Notes: generated by a model from the sequence alone, not told the origin. A DNA stretch of 64,000 nucleotides from Gnetum montanum (GCA_015680685.1 MNCI01021573.1:188707-252706); one strand, 5' to 3'. Numbered from the stretch's first letter, positions 1-13,700 are shown. Made by a program: numbers and translations.

Positions 1-596
1 GAAAAGGTATTAGACACAACATAAAGATTAAGATCCTCTACTAAGCATAATCCTAATTAAAAGGTATCATGCCAAAGCCAAACTATTCCAAAATTATGTG
101 AAGTATACTAAACCAAGTTATATCATACAAGTAAAAGAAATAAAAAACCTTCCAATACACCTAATCCATGTCAACATTTGTTATATTAAGCCATGAAAAA
201 GAACTATTAAGCATGTAATAAATATATCAAAAATATCTACCAAAGCATACTAGCTAAACCAAAGGTAATAATAACATATTTAAATAAAATAAAATATAAG
301 AGAAAATGCAAAGGTTTCATAATAGTGAAATTTTTTTTATTGCTACTAACCAAAATGAACTATTGCAATGGCATTTCAAACTTGGGTATGTTTGTTACTA
401 TTTGAAAAAGTTATATCAATTTTACCTTATAATTTCCAAAAATCGATATCTTAGTGAAGGATCTTAATTTTGAAATTTATAAAATGGAAAATATACAACA
501 TTTATGATTTCTAAAACAATGTTTCCATAAAACAACATACCTGTTAAAGTTGATTCATTTAAATGTTTGTGATCAATTTTTCTCTCAAACATAGAA
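1..596. other. AT-rich sequence, nothing recognised
   Basis: No ORF, RNA or clear repeat seen. It may be the decayed 5' part of the copia element that becomes readable at about 597. Confidence 0.5.
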
Positions 597-1749
597 CAAT
601 GAATGGTACTCTATATTGTTTATTGATGACCATACTCTTATGACATGGCTCTATGGTTTAGTCACTAAGTCCCATAAATTTGAGAAATTTAAACATTTTA
701 AGAATTTGGCTAAAAATGAAAAAAAAAACTATAAGTTTAGAATCTTGAGATTTGATGACAAGGATGAATATGTATTCTTGAAGTTTAATTAATTTTGTAA
801 AAATTCTAGAATTCAAAGATAGTTTATTTTGTCATACTCTCCTCAAATGAATGGTATGGCCAAAAGGTAAGACCATAGAATTGTAAAGATGATGTTGTGA
901 ATAATGCATAATATTCAAGTGTCAAAGTTTCTCTAAATTAGGACAACCTATTATGTAATTTATATTATTAACCATATTCCAACCTCAACTTTGAAAGACA
1001 TGTTATTAATATGTAAAGAAATTGTGTTAATATTACATATTCAACTTTTTGATAAAGGTAGTTATGTTCATATTTTTTAGCAAACTATAGCAAGTTGGAT
1101 TCCAAAGCTACAATTGACTTGCTACTTAGGTTTTCTTTGATTCACAAAACATACTTTGTATGGGATGTTAATGAATGAAAGATTATAGTTTCAAGAAATG
1201 TAATGTTAAATGATATTTTTACAAAACAAACCACAACTATAACAAATAATAAATAGAGTGATGGTTCTTTCACATAAAATTAAAATGTTACAATTTAAAA
1301 TATTCTTAAGAGAAGATGTTGGTAATGAAGCAAGATCAAATCAACATCAACAACCAATCAATTATCTTAAAACCATAAAGTGTCAACTATTATGGTTTCA
1401 AAATTTGTTAAAATATTTAAACCTAACAGAGTTGAAACACAATACTGAGTTACCTTTAAATTGCTCAAGAAGTAGAAAAGCATTTTCAATGGAAGATCAT
1501 CTTAAGTTGACTAACTCAAAAAATATGTATGAAGCCAATGAGCCAATGAGTGTGTAAGATGCACTCAAGAATAAAGACTAGATGGAAGTAATGAAAGAAA
1601 AATTTGATATGTTGATAAAAAAATAGAATGGAAACTTGTCTTTCCATGTTTGTGGGTGTTCAAAATTAAAGAAAATTTAATAATACTATTAACAAGTATA
1701 AGGCATGGTTAATGGTGAAGAAGAATGCATAATATAAAGACAATGATTA
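597..1749 (+). pseudogene. Ty1/copia pol fragment: integrase core and start of RT
   Basis: Interrupted translation on the plus strand reads like the copia integrase core (FIDDHT.MTWLYGL, then FEKFKHFKNLAKN, then SPQMNGM-like text at about 840) followed from about 1440 by the start of the copia RT (EPMSV..ALKNKD..EVMKE and NKYKAWLM). Many stops and frameshifts, so it is dead. It stops abruptly at the chromovirus LTR at 1750; the second half of the same type of RT resumes after about 7450. Inference: an older copia copy disrupted by a younger insertion. Confidence 0.7.
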
Positions 1750-2552
1750 TGGTGAGGACATCACCTAGTCATTATGTAATCCTCAATGTATTTTATGTGC
1801 GTAGGTATTGTTTATGTGTGTATCCTCTAGTGTTAGCCTTATGGTGACGATTCTAGGATGTTTTGGCATGTGTGGAGGTGTTTGGGACTTCTTTTAATTA
1901 GTTTTGATGTCTGGATGCTTAAGACCTCAAAACAAGCATCTATAACTTTGGCCCTATTTGGGTAGATGTCTCTACTAGGAGATAGATGTCTATTCCCATA
2001 GGAAGACATCTCCACTACTTCAAAGAAGTCTCATGAAAGATATCTTCCTTGGTGCAAAGATGTCTTTCCCAATAGTAGCACATCTCTCTCTTGACTTTTC
2101 TCCTATGAACTAGCTACTTTTAGTTAAGACATCTTCCTCTTCCCCTTCCCAAAGACACATTAGACATTGGATGTTATTGTATAGATTTGAAAGACTTAAA
2201 ATTATGAATTTGAATAGTAGGAAATATGAAGAGATAAGAGAAAAAGTATAAATAGACCTCTTGATCCTTCATTTGGTTAAGAGAGTCTATGGATTTGCAT
2301 GGAGAGTCCAAGAGTGAAGAGAGAGTTTTGACTAATTTCCTTAGCCATCATCCTTGTGTATGAATGCTTTACCTGAGTCTAGTGTGAGGCTTGAATTGAA
2401 TCATTTTTTTGTTCTTTAGAGTGTGTTCTTCCTTTATGCTTATAAATTTTTCTTTTAAGCAAGAATAAAATTTTTACTTTCTCTTTCTTATTTACATTCA
2501 CTTGCTTTTGAATTAAGAGAGCTTGGATTATGGAATCTAAGAAAGCTCCTCA
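1750..2552 (+). repeat. Chromovirus 5' LTR
   Basis: Begins TGGTGAGGACATCACC and runs to about CTCA just before the primer site. Carries a TATAAATA box at 2247-2254. Related along its length to the reverse complement of 44.57-45.38 kb: GAGGACATCACC near the start, the AAAACAAGCAT block, TATAAATA. The exact 3' edge is uncertain by a few bases. Confidence 0.75.
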
Positions 2553-2558
2553 TTAGAT

Positions 2559-2570
2559 TGGTATTAGAGC
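2559..2570 (+). other. Primer binding site for tRNA-iMet
   Basis: TGGTATTAGAGC differs by one base from TGGTATCAGAGC, the complement of the 3' end of plant initiator tRNA-Met, and sits a few bases after the LTR, as expected for chromoviruses and many copia elements. Confidence 0.85.
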
Positions 2571-2912
2571 AATTAGAATTGGAGAAAATTATATTCAAGT
2601 GAATAATTCTCACCTTAGTTGCAAGGAATCACTTCAAATTCTCAAGCTTGGATGAATTCTCTCTTGTTACCTATTTCACTCATTTTAGAATTTTAAGATT
2701 TTCATTTTATCCCTAAGTTTATCATATCTTTAAATATTTGAACATAATTGTAGAATTGGATATCCATTGGCTTATAATGGCTAAGATTAAAGATCTTGAA
2801 CTCATTTCTCCTAAGATTTGAGTATTCCTAATTTCATTCCTTGAGAAATCTTGAATATTTCACTTTTCCTTATAGAATTTTATGAAAATTAACTTTTAAG
2901 TCACTTTCCATC

Positions 2913-4160
2913 ATGCCTCCAAAGAAGAAGATAGTTCAAGATTTTTCAAGAGAATGGATAACATGAAAAATGCTCTCAAGCTCATTATTAAGAAACTTCA
3001 AAAACTAGAAGAGAATAAAAAATATGCTTCTTCACCAAGACATTCCTTCATACCATCCTTTGAAGATATATTCCTTTAGGAAATGAAGAGTTTGTAGAAG
3101 ATGAAGAACAAGATGATACCTTTCTTCATGCTCCTAGCGTTAAGAATAGGCCTTAAGAATTCAACTTTCCAAGGAAAGGAAAGAATGTTCTAAGTCTCAA
3201 AGAAAGCAAGGTGAAGGAATTGAGGTTGCTCTTACTAAAGCTTTCAAACATGCTTTAAGAATGCCTCATGTTGAAGTTAAATATTTTAATAAAATGGAAG
3301 GTGTAGACTCTTTTCTCTTTTGGCTGAAAATGATCAACAAATACTTTGAGCTTGAAGATGTGTAAGACTATTAAAAATGTCATATACTGGAATCAAATTG
3401 GAAGGCACGACACTTGTATGGTGGGAGAAGGAAAGCCATTCTTATAAGATGAATAATGGCACTCCTATCAAAGATTGATCTCTCATGTAATTCATGTTAA
3501 AGCAAAGGTTTGAAAGATCTCATCATTGACAGGCAACTATTCAAAGACCTAAATATATAAGACAACAAAATAAAAATATGAAAGACTATTATATAGAATT
3601 TTGTAAAGATTTTCAATAAGAAAAAGTGAATTTGGATGAATATAAACAAGCTTCTAATTTCCATGTTGGACTTAAGAAGGAATTTTAGCAAGAACTCGCC
3701 TTCTATAAACCTCAAACATTGGATGAGACATTTGATTTAGCTTTAAAAGCTAAAAGAAAACTTCAAGGTTTCAGCAAAGATCTTAAGTTTTCAAAGGCAA
3801 AGAATCTAAAGGTTTTGATAAAGATAAAAGAGATAATGACAAAGGTAGTGCCAAAGAATAATTCACGATACAAACAAGAGAAGACTAAAGAAGGCCAAGA
3901 TTCAAAGAAGGAGAAAGGTTAAGGAAATGGCAAAACTTCCAAGGCCCAATGCTTTAATTGTGAAGATATAGGACATAAACAAAGGAAATGTAAGAAACCT
4001 AAGGCTTCAAAGAGAAATAAATTGCAAACTTTTGAAAAAGAAGAGTCTTCAAATGAAGGTAACCTTAATGCTTCTTTAATTGAAGAAATTACTGAAATTA
4101 AGGCATTTACAGAAAATGTTAATAGTAGTGAAGATCCTTTAAGAGCGAATTGGGGCTAGA
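2913..4160 (+). pseudogene. Chromovirus gag (decayed)
   Basis: ATG at 2913 starts MPPKKKIVQ, then interrupted gag text (HVEVKYFNKMEGVDSFLFWL near 3270) and a retroviral-type zinc knuckle CFNCEDIGHKQRKC at 3950-3991, spaced CX2CX4HX4C with all four ligands intact. Several stops and frameshifts. Structural capsid/nucleocapsid protein of the element; no longer functional. Confidence 0.8.
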
Positions 4161-4179
4161 CGTCTATCTAGTAAGAAAT

Positions 4180-6059
4180 GGATTCCAATCTTAATATATG
4201 GAGGTACTCAAGAGAATGTTCTCTCCACCAAGGCTGTTGATGACTTGTATTAATAAAGATTCCTCATCCTAAGCCCTACAAGGTGTATAGTATTTCTAGA
4301 GACCACTTCCAAGAGGTAAAGGAAAGGTGCATTTTGTCTTTTAAGATTGGTTCTTTTAAAGATAAAGGACAATGAGATATTCTTCCCATAAATAGTGCTA
4401 ATGTCATCCTTGGTCAACCTTGGAATTATGATAACAAGGCTACTTATGATGGAGCTAAGAATATATGGATAGTTCTTAGGAAGGATGGAATTCATCAGTT
4501 GATCCCAATGGCATTGCAACCATATAAAGATAATGTTTCTATTAATGCTTCTTTAATTTTGATAAGTGATAAGGAATATTTCAAATAACATGAAAATAAT
4601 GATCATAATTTTGTGATTGTGTCCACTATTGCTACAAGTGAAGAGGAACATCAAAATGAACTTCCTTCAATAGTGAAACCTTTGGCATTGGAATTTACTG
4701 ATGTCTTCAAAGGTAAATTAGAAGGGCTTTCTTCAATGAGATCCATTAAACACCAGATTAATTTTATGCCTAGAGCTACCCTCCCAAATGAGAGAGCTTA
4801 CCATATGACTCCACATCAAAGAGAGGAATTACACAAGCAAGTGAATTACTCTCTAATGGCTTTATTAAGGAATCCATTTCTTCTTATGTTGGTCCAGCTA
4901 TACTTGTTCCTAAGAAGAATGCCAATGAATTAAGAATGTACATAGATTTTGGAATTGTCAATAGGTTCACTATTAAGTATAAGTTTTCTATCCCTAAAAT
5001 GGATGACATTCTTGATGTGCTTGCCAATGCTGAAATTTTCTCTAAGATTAATTTAAAAAGTCACTTTTATCAAATTTATATTAGACTGGGAGATGAATGG
5101 AAAATAGCTTTTAAGACGCTGAATGATTATATGAGTGGCTAGTCATACCTTTTGGGCTAACCAATGCTCCAGCTATATTCATGAGATTTATGCATGAGGT
5201 TCTAAGGGAGCTTATTCATAAATGTTGCCTTGTTTTCTTTAATGATATTCTTGTATATAGTTTTAATCAGGAAGAACATGTGAAACACTTGAGATTGGTA
5301 TGCTCAAAGTTGCATAAGGCTAAACTAGTAATAAATGTCATTTTATGAAGAAAGAGATTGTGTACTTAGATCATGTTGTCTCTAAGAACTAAGTCAAGAT
5401 GCAACCAAGCAAGATCAAGGCAATCTAGGAGTGGCCTTCACTTAGAGATGTGGGAGAGGTGAAATCTTTTCTTTGTTTGGCTAGTTTCTATAGGAGGTTT
5501 ATTACATGGCCTATGCTCTCTTGTTTAAAGAAAAGTTTAGCCTTTGTGTGGTATGATGAAAAGGAAAAATAATTTCAAGCATTGAAGCAAAATATTTGCA
5601 ATGCTTCAATTTTGGCAATTTGAAACTTTTTGAAGTGGAAGTGGATGCAAGTGGGCTTGCTATTGGAGATGTTCTTTCACAAGAGGGGAAGCCAATTGCA
5701 TTTTTTTTCTAAAAAGTTAAATGAATCTAGAAAAAAGTATAGTATATATGGGAAGCAATTATACACTGCAAGCTATTAATCATCGGAGACATTACTTGCT
5801 AAGATCAAAGTTTCTTTTATTAACTAATCATAGGACACTTCAATTTTTGAACTCTCAAAAGAATTTGAGTGTCAAACTTATAAAATGGGCTAAAGAATTG
5901 GAAAAGTTTCATTTTATTTTGAAACATAGAAGTGACAAGTCTAAAGTTATGGCTAATGCTTTGTCTAGAGTTCATGTTGTTTCTTCTAAGATGAAAATTC
6001 AAGGTTTTGACTTTTGTACTTCTTTATATCTTAATGATACTAATTTTGGTGCAATTTGA
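4180..6059 (+). pseudogene. Chromovirus protease, reverse transcriptase and RNase H (decayed)
   Basis: A protease-like ILIYGGTQENVLS lies near 4190, with Tyr where the catalytic Asp is expected. RT follows: SIKHQINFMPRATLP, then FGIVNRFTIKYKFSIPKMDD at 4950-5010. The YxDD box has become FFND at 5235-5246, which alone would kill polymerase activity. RNase H lies at about 5630-6000 (VDASGLAIG, LLTNHRTLQFL, HRSDKSKVMANALSR). Frames change several times. Confidence 0.85.
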
Positions 6060-7430
6060 AAACAGTTAAATTCTCCATTGCTAAGAAGGATTGATAAAAT
6101 GAAAGGCTTATCATGTAAAGAATGGGATGTTATTCAAGGATAGAAAAATTTATGTTTCAAAGTGTGACTTCAGATCCAAACTTAAAGAAAAGTATAAAAA
6201 TGACATGGCTGCACATATGGGCAAACAAAAACATTGGAATTGGTAAGCAAAAATTACTTTTGGCCAGTATGTATAGAGATGTGGTTAAGTTTATTAAAGA
6301 ATGTTATATATGTAAAAAGTACAAAGAAGAAAAAGGTGTTAATAATCATTATTTTCCTTTATTCATCTCAAATATTCCTTGGAAAAGTGTTTCTTTGGAC
6401 TTTTTTTATGGCATTTCTAAGACAATATCTAGTAATGATTCCATAATTATTATGGTTAATAAATTTACTAAGATGGACCATTTTATTCCATGTAAGAGAA
6501 GTAGTGATGCTTCCCATGTTGCTCATTTATTTTTTCAACATGTTATGAGATTACATGACATTCCCTTAAACATTGTAAGTAATAGGGATGTCAAATTTAC
6601 TAGTCACTTTTGAAGATCACTTTGAAAATTAATTAGGACCAAGTTATCTTTTTCTATAGCCTATCATCCTCAAACTAATGGACAAAATAAAGTTGTCAAT
6701 AGGTCTTTATTGAAGATATTGAGATGTTTGTATGAAGATCAACCTCAAAGATGAAAAACATATTAGCCCATGTTGAGTTCTCATACAATATTGCTTCCCA
6801 TTCTACCATTGGTAAGAGTCCCTTTGTAGCAAATTATGGTTTTTCACCAAGAATGATTGATGAGTTGAAAAAATTTGAAGATTGTGCCTCTTTGAGTTTT
6901 GCTTTTGTTGAGAAAATGAAAGAATTACATCAAGAAGTTATATCTCACTTGGAGAAGAAGACAAAGATTATGCCTTCCAAGGTCAAGGAGGGTAAGTGAA
7001 TAGTTAATTTCCAAATTGGTGATTTTGTTTAGATCTATTTGAGTAAGGAGAGGTAAAAGAATGTACACTTCTACAAGCTCAAGTCAACGAGAATTGGTCC
7101 ATTCAAAATCTAGGCTAGAATAATCCAAATAATTATGAAATTGACTTACCTAATGATTTTCCTATTTCCTATGTCTTTAATGTTTTAGATTTGAGCCCAT
7201 ACCATGGAAATGTAATTACATCAAACTTGAATGATAGCCTTTAGATCCTCAAGGATGCACTTGAAGAGTAAAAGTCATCCATGCCACCAAGGAAAGCAAT
7301 TATGTTATAAGCAAGGAAGGCTAGAAGCACAAGAGGCAGAAAGATGCATGAGTACTTAGTGCATTGAAATGATGAAGGACCTAAAAATGCCATTTGGATT
7401 CATGAGAAAGAATTGGCTTCGTGGGGACTT
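6060..7430 (+). pseudogene. Chromovirus integrase with C-terminal chromodomain (decayed)
   Basis: Zinc-binding part with ECYICKKYK near 6300, core with PWKSVSLDFF near 6390, MDHFIPC, NIVSNRDVKFTSHF near 6570, then YHPQTNGQNKVVNRS near 6670, where Lys stands in place of the catalytic Glu. The C-terminal part has STRIGPFKI-like text. The final segment at about 7350-7425 reads HEYLVH-stop-NDEGPKNAIWIHEKEL, a chromodomain in which a Trp codon has become TGA. Confidence 0.8.
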
Positions 7431-7449
7431 AATGCTATCCTAAGTGTAC

Positions 7450-8510
7450 ATTTACATTTTGTATGTAGACTAAAGAAATCCTTATATGATTTAAAGTAAG
7501 CTTCCCATAAATGGTATATAAAGTTTGGTAATCATTTACAGAAAGAGGGTCTCAAAAGATCTAATGCAAATGTCAGTCTATACATTTACTTGACTAAAGA
7601 TACATGGAATACTATTATAGTTGTTCTATATGTCAATATTATTATTATAACTAGGGAGTCACAAGATCTAATCCACACGATTAAAAGTTAGCTACAATCC
7701 CAATTTGAAATGTTAGATTTAGATTTGCTAAATTACTTTCTAGACTTTGAAATTCATCAATCATCCAACCATACATGAATTACTCAGAAGAAATACATGA
7801 TTAAGCTTATGAAGGAATATTATATGTTAAATTTCAAACTAAAATTGATTCCCTTTGATCTTGGAAGTTGTCAAGGGAAATTTGATTTAGAACCGATTCC
7901 AAAACTCATGGTGTTTTGAGGGTTAATCAACAAACTAATTTATTTGACTAATACAAAATTAAGCATTGTGTATTCAATGAATCTACCATTACAATTTAAC
8001 TAGAGCCCAACTCATGTTCAAATGACTTTAGTTTTTAGGATTCTAAAGGACTTAAAGGATACTTAAAATTAGAATTTGACATATGATTGTCCCTCCAAAG
8101 TTAATTTAAAAGATTTTGCTAATGCTTACTATAATGAAGACACTAAAACAAGATGCTTGATCTCATGTTTCCTCATTAAATATAGAGGGAATACTAAATA
8201 GAACGAACTTTAGATATAAATGACAAAGTCAAAATATAAAGCTACTATAGATGTTACAAAGTTAAATTGGCTCCACCAATTGTTTGTTGAGTTAAAAGAA
8301 AATATTTCTAAACCAATTATTTTGTATTATGATAAAAGTGCTATACCATTTATTTAAAATTTTATTTCCCTTAAATGGATAAAGCACATTGAATGCCTTT
8401 GCAGAGGGTTTTGTGGAGTCTATCTATATTAATACTACTGACTAATTAGTTGATGGTCTTACTAAACTACTCTATTCAAAATACTTTGAAAATGCTTCTT
8501 GAGAGTTGTA
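7450..8510 (+). pseudogene. Ty1/copia RT and RNase H, second half
   Basis: Interrupted plus-strand text typical of copia pol: VCRLKKSLYDLK near 7465, then ASHKWYIKFG, LYVNIIIITRES (the YVDD box has Asn), then RNase H-type text near 8215-8500 (MTKSKYKATIDVTK, LVDGLTKLL). About 60-70 codons of RT are missing between the part ending at 1749 and this part. Together with 597-1749 it is the broken host of the chromovirus. Confidence 0.75.
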
Positions 8511-10508
8511 GTTATAACAATGATCCTCGTATTTGTTTGATGAAGAGTATATATAACTATGCATAGCTGTAAATGTTTCTTTCCTATAGTTGTAACCATC
8601 ACAATTAAATAGATATTGTACATGGTCATAATAAAAAAATTATTGCATATTTAGCTATTTGCTAAATAAAGACTTCTTTAAGAGTTAATGTTTGTGTAGT
8701 TAGAGAGATATGTTATTTTATTGGTTTATATATGATTTAAATAGCAAGACATTCCATTTCTTGTAGTCATGAATACATGAATTACTTTGTGAGACTACCT
8801 TGAGGTTCTTGATCTTCTTTCCCTTAACCATATTCACTACTACAAAGTGCAAGTGTCATTGTTTCCAAATGTTGCATATTTTTTCTAAAACATATGGTAA
8901 AGATTCAATGAAAGTTTCACACTCTAGAAGAGGCAACTAAGAGTTTAAAGAAACTATAAAGATGTAATATCTAGGTTTATTTCAAAATTTCTAAGAGAGA
9001 ATTCTTAAGAGGAGAAGATGATGGTATGCATAGCTCTAGTAAGTAGTCTTGAAAAGTAGAAATAAATTTCTAGGAGAAAATATCTTTTAGGAGGCAAAGA
9101 TAACCTTGGAAGAAAACATTCACTAGAAGTTGATCTTACAATGTTAATGTTAATATAAATGTTTTGAAAAAAATATATTTTTTAAAAATCTCTCGTTTGC
9201 TTGAAGATTTAGACTTGCAAAAACAATAACAATTTTTTCATAATTGTATTTCCTATTATAATATCTTACTATTCAACCGCATAGCTATGCCTCATACATT
9301 ATGCCTTGCAATGTTATGCCTAGGATACATAATCATAATTCTGGTTTGACAATCTCCCATTACATTTGTTAGTACAATTATCAAGGCATGCATAAATTTT
9401 TATTTTTATATCATATTTTATATCATGCTTGTCCTCACTGAAGTAAGAAATTCTTTCCACCATTGAAAAGTCAAGAATACAATGCAATCTTTATTTCATG
9501 TGAAAAAAATAATTTGAAAATGTTAAAATACAAACTTTATTAGGAAGTAATGCCCTCTTTGGTTAAATTTTATGGCTCCAACAAGAATGCTTGAATTAAT
9601 GTAGTTAAAACTAATAGCCAACATGAATATCATCATGGTATTTTTAGTTAGCAAACCCCATATTGTTGGAAGAAGACTAAAATGAGGATTATGCCCTTCA
9701 GAAAAACCATAAACCAATCTACATTTGTTCATGCGACTCATCCATGGCCCATCCCACAACCAAGCAAGGGTGGGATCCAAAGATACATGTTTAAATGATT
9801 TAAAAATATTTCATGTATCAACTAACCTGCATAGAATAGTGGTACACACTTTCCATAATAAGTGCAAGGTTAAATGTTTGATTCTTTCCCACTAGAGCAC
9901 TATGCATGGCAATGTATAGCAACTTTTTAATTCAATGGCAATGTAATGCATGGCACACTGAATGGATTATTTTTATGATCCATTTAAATTCAAGGTCTTT
10001 AGCAACTTTTGGTCACTTGTCCATTGCTTAGCAAGCATTTCGTATATTTGTGATTAAATAAAATAAACCCGAAAAATTTTGCATGGCCACCAATGTAATA
10101 TTCTTTAGGACGACGTTGGGTGTGCCTTCCCCGTTGCTCAAGTGCTTTTCCATTGGGTAATGAAAACCTCTCAAAACCCAAGTTGAAGTGTTGCGAGTAA
10201 AGCTCAAATCTATAATGTAGACGTTTAACAAACTAAGCCATAATGCAACTGGATTACATAGCATTTCAGTAGTCGCTTATAATGATCCTCCTTACTAAAC
10301 GTGCCAGTGAAAAAGACAGTCCTGTACCATCATCCACAAGGTACTGGTACAAAGGTCCAGAGTTCCACCTACTATGCTATTTTGCAATGTTAAATGACAT
10401 AAGTTTTGCACATAGTAATGGCACAACTAGCAAGTACAATGGTGGAAGAAAAGACAAATTTGATAACCACCAGTCGAGTATGCAAACTGTACAACATGTG
10501 GGTGGGCT
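8511..10508. other. 3' flank of TON2 and old transposon edge; no gene recognised
   Basis: AT-rich. The part next to 10508 should contain the TON2 3' UTR. An AATAAA on the minus strand falls near 9537-9542, almost 1 kb past the stop, but I cannot say which poly(A) signal is used. A copia 3' LTR might lie in 8.54-9.4 kb; I could not delimit it. Confidence 0.4.
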
Positions 10509-10755
10509 TCATTCAGTTTGTTCTTCCTCTATTTCTTCTTCCTCCTGCAAAAGATTCTCCCTGTTGTCATGCAGCCAAAAACCATCAATATCTATCAACA
10601 TGCTAGCCACAGTGCCCCCTTGCTTGCAAGCCAAAAAATCTGCAAGAGTGATCTTAAGAGGATCGCTCGGTTTGACCATATCCCATATTTCATCCATAAC
10701 ATCTGCTATGCATATATCATAATTTCCTCTTTCTTCCCATTTGCGGTGCACATCC
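10509..10755 (-). CDS. TON2: TON2 exon 12 (stop codon)
   Basis: Completes Arg401 and runs through DVHRKWEERGNYDICIAD, WDMVKPSDPLKITLADFLA, KQGGTVASMLID and NRENLLQEEEE to TGA at 10511-10509 (residues 401-482). Acceptor TTGCAG after a 212-bp intron. The acidic C-terminus is typical of TON2. Confidence 0.95.
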
Positions 10756-13700
10756 CTGCAATTATTAAAAATAAAATAAAATAATGTAAACAAACAGCCA
10801 TTCTAAAAATTCATTTCTCCTGGTCATTATAGTGCCTTATCATCATCTTGGCCTTGTCCCAACAAAATGAGGTCAACTATCCTTTGTCATCACAGAAAGC
10901 ATATCATAATAAACAATAAAATTTCAAACACTTTTCATAAAAGATTTCAGGTAAAGGGCATGCGCACCTGAAAAGGGTGTAAATATCTGCTGTCGTCAGG
11001 TAACCTTTTCCATTCAGATCAAGGCATCTAAAAAGATAAGAAAGCCCCTCTGGTGTGTCCTTGTTCTCCAGTGCTAGGACAAAGTCAAGAAAACTATCAA
11101 AGTCCATTTCTCTAGAATTTCCACCACCACCTCTGGTCCTTCGAATATGTTCATCAAACACTGCATTTGCAAACATGGTTAATAACACAAGTTTTGTTTT
11201 ACGGCTTACTACATAAAGGGAAAATGATAGTAACACATGCAAATTATCATTGCAAATTCAAGACTATATATTTAAGTATGCATGCAGAGTTCATATCATA
11301 AATGTGGTGGACTTTTGTTAGTTTTGATGTTAAATATCGAGCTACCTTTAAAGTTGAAACCATGAGACATGTCAAAGAGGTTAACAGACACCGGTTTTGA
11401 TGTATCCAAGAATTATTTTTATTGTGAGCAGACACTTCTAATAAATCAATAACAAATGTCCTTAGTGTTAGAACATTTTGAATAAATAACACTGAATGCT
11501 AAAGACCTAGAAAAACCACTAACCAAGTTCGGTGGTAACCACCCAACCAACACTGAATGGGATCTAGACTACGGTTTAAGAGTCTCCTGGACTAAAGAGC
11601 GCTGGTGGAACATGTTGAGATCTCTATTAAGGAGGAAACGGCTTTTCATGTTTGGCTCTGCCTTTGCTCAATGGGACTCAAAGCCTCTTCCTACGACTCA
11701 GTTTGTTAGATAAAGGACTATAATTAAAAATGCTTGTATAAAACATTAGTAATTCACTAGGTTATCAACATTATCCTAGCCTTATCTCAACAAAAAGGGG
11801 TTAGCTACATGAGTTCTCTTTTGCAATTTGCCTTTTTTTTTCTTTTTCTTTTTTGGGAAAGGGATTGGGGTTTTAGAATTATAGACAAATTGGAACAGCG
11901 TATGTACAATCTGAAGAGAGGGGGCATATGCACCCCAACCTCTCCCGCTGCCACCTTTCCTCCTTGGCAGCCTCCATGTGACATTGTTCTTCTTGCTTGG
12001 CATGCAGCTATTGCTCCTGCTACTTTTACAGCTCTGCCTCCCAAACAGCCCTTTCCTCCACACGTACCCTGGCATCCACTTCTGCAATAACCCTAGTAAG
12101 GTCCTCATATTTCGCCTACAGCTCCTAGCAGAGTGCTTTGGCAGCCTACATGACCTGCTTATGCACATTGGATGGCTGGTTAGTGGCAAACTCTAGCCAG
12201 TTGAACCTAGAGCCCTCCCCTAACCCACCCACTACAGTAGGCGTCAACGAAGAAGAAGCCCCTTCAACATTGCAATGCCACTCATAGACAGCTGTGAACA
12301 GTGAAGGCTAAGTCAGAGGCAGATCAAGCGGCTAGGCAACCTGCCAGAGTGACAACCTCATTGGAAACGTGCCCTGGAAAAAGAGCTAGAGAAAGCCTTT
12401 AATCTTCTTCAGCAAGCACTCTATCCAATCAGCCCGCCAACCGAGAATAGCAAGGTACTTGTGCTTGATGATACTATGTAGCTAGGTTCCCAACATTTCC
12501 CATTGAGTCACCTTATTCGCATGGCTAAGGTTACGTCAAATGTAAGAGCCCTGGGCATCCATGACCCATGGCTGATATTTGTTTCTAAGAATTAGAACCC
12601 CATTGAGCAAGGTAATCATCATTTTGTATGAATCTGTTTATGATCCCCTAATATCCCATCAAGATAGCATCATCAAACTTTAGCATCCCCAAACCCCCCA
12701 CTGATTTCAATTTGGCAACCTTCTCCCAGTAGACAAGGTGCATTACCAGATAAATTTTCAAATAATTTGAAACACTATTAATTACTACTTTTGGAAGAAT
12801 AACAACAGAGGCAGCAGATCTAGCGATGGTAGAAGGAACCGAGGTAGCCAAGATGATCTTACCTTTTCTAGTGAGAAACCATGAGGTCCAGTGCCCTACC
12901 TGTAGTTAAAGTTTTTGGATTTAGCTTATACCATGATTGTTTTCCTACTCCATGCATACATGGGCATTCCCAATTAGGAGTATCATTCCTTGCAGAATCC
13001 CAAGCTCTTGGCACACTTGATTTTTTATCATCCCTTTAGTGTGGAAGAAGTGTATTGTAGATTTCCCTCTATTGAGCTATAGCCTCACCTCCTATGCTAG
13101 TCTATTGAGTGCCTTGTTCACCACTTGTGCTGGTGGGACAATGGCCCAAGTAACCAAAATTGTGTCATCAACATAATGTTCTGTGATACAGTTCACCCCT
13201 TCAATATGTAGCCCTTTGACCTCTTCCATGCTACAGTAGAGATTCATGGTATCCATGGCAATAACAAATAAGAATGGTGAGAGAGTGTCTTCTTTGTCAA
13301 GCCCTCTACCAAGGGACAAAAACCCCAGAGTTGACCATTAATATCAAAAGAGTATACCCCTGTGACTTGGAGGTTGATGCATAAATTAACAAAATTGGGA
13401 TGAATTTCCTTCCCAAGCATGATGTCCTTGAGGGCACTCCAACAGACAGTGTCATAGGCTTTGGTTATATCTAATTTGACAAACATACATGGATACTTGG
13501 CACACTGAATAGAATGCATAACCTTGTCCTGTATGAATATGCCTTTGATGAATCCCGCCTATTGGATGCCTAAAAAGAAATTTTGTAAAGATTCTAAGAA
13601 GTGTGTTGCACACTCCAATGGCCCATTGGGGCCTAAAGTGTGATGGCTCCATTGGGTTATTGGTCTTTGGGATGAGCACTATTCTGAAACAATTGATCTC

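Larger units (their letters stand above)
1750..7440 (+). mobile_element. Ty3/gypsy chromovirus, decayed, 3' LTR missing
   Basis: Order on the plus strand: LTR (1750 to about 2552), tRNA-iMet primer site (2559-2570), gag from ATG 2913 with a CCHC knuckle at 3950-3991, protease, RT, RNase H, integrase and a C-terminal chromodomain ending at about 7430. This order and the chromodomain define a chromovirus. Many in-frame stops make it non-autonomous. No LTR follows the chromodomain; copia RT sequence resumes within a few tens of bases, so the 3' LTR was deleted together with part of the copia host. Confidence 0.85.

Noticed and set aside
10282-10722. 146-codon plus-strand ORF
   Set aside because: It overlaps the last TON2 exon and its 3' UTR on the opposite strand; the Ser/Cys-rich text is the mirror of the Glu-rich TON2 tail.
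11782-12189. Overlapping ORFs on both strands at 11.8-12.2 kb
   Set aside because: Produced by GC-rich, stop-poor LINE tail sequence. The Glu-rich minus reading is more plausible, but it is part of a dead element.
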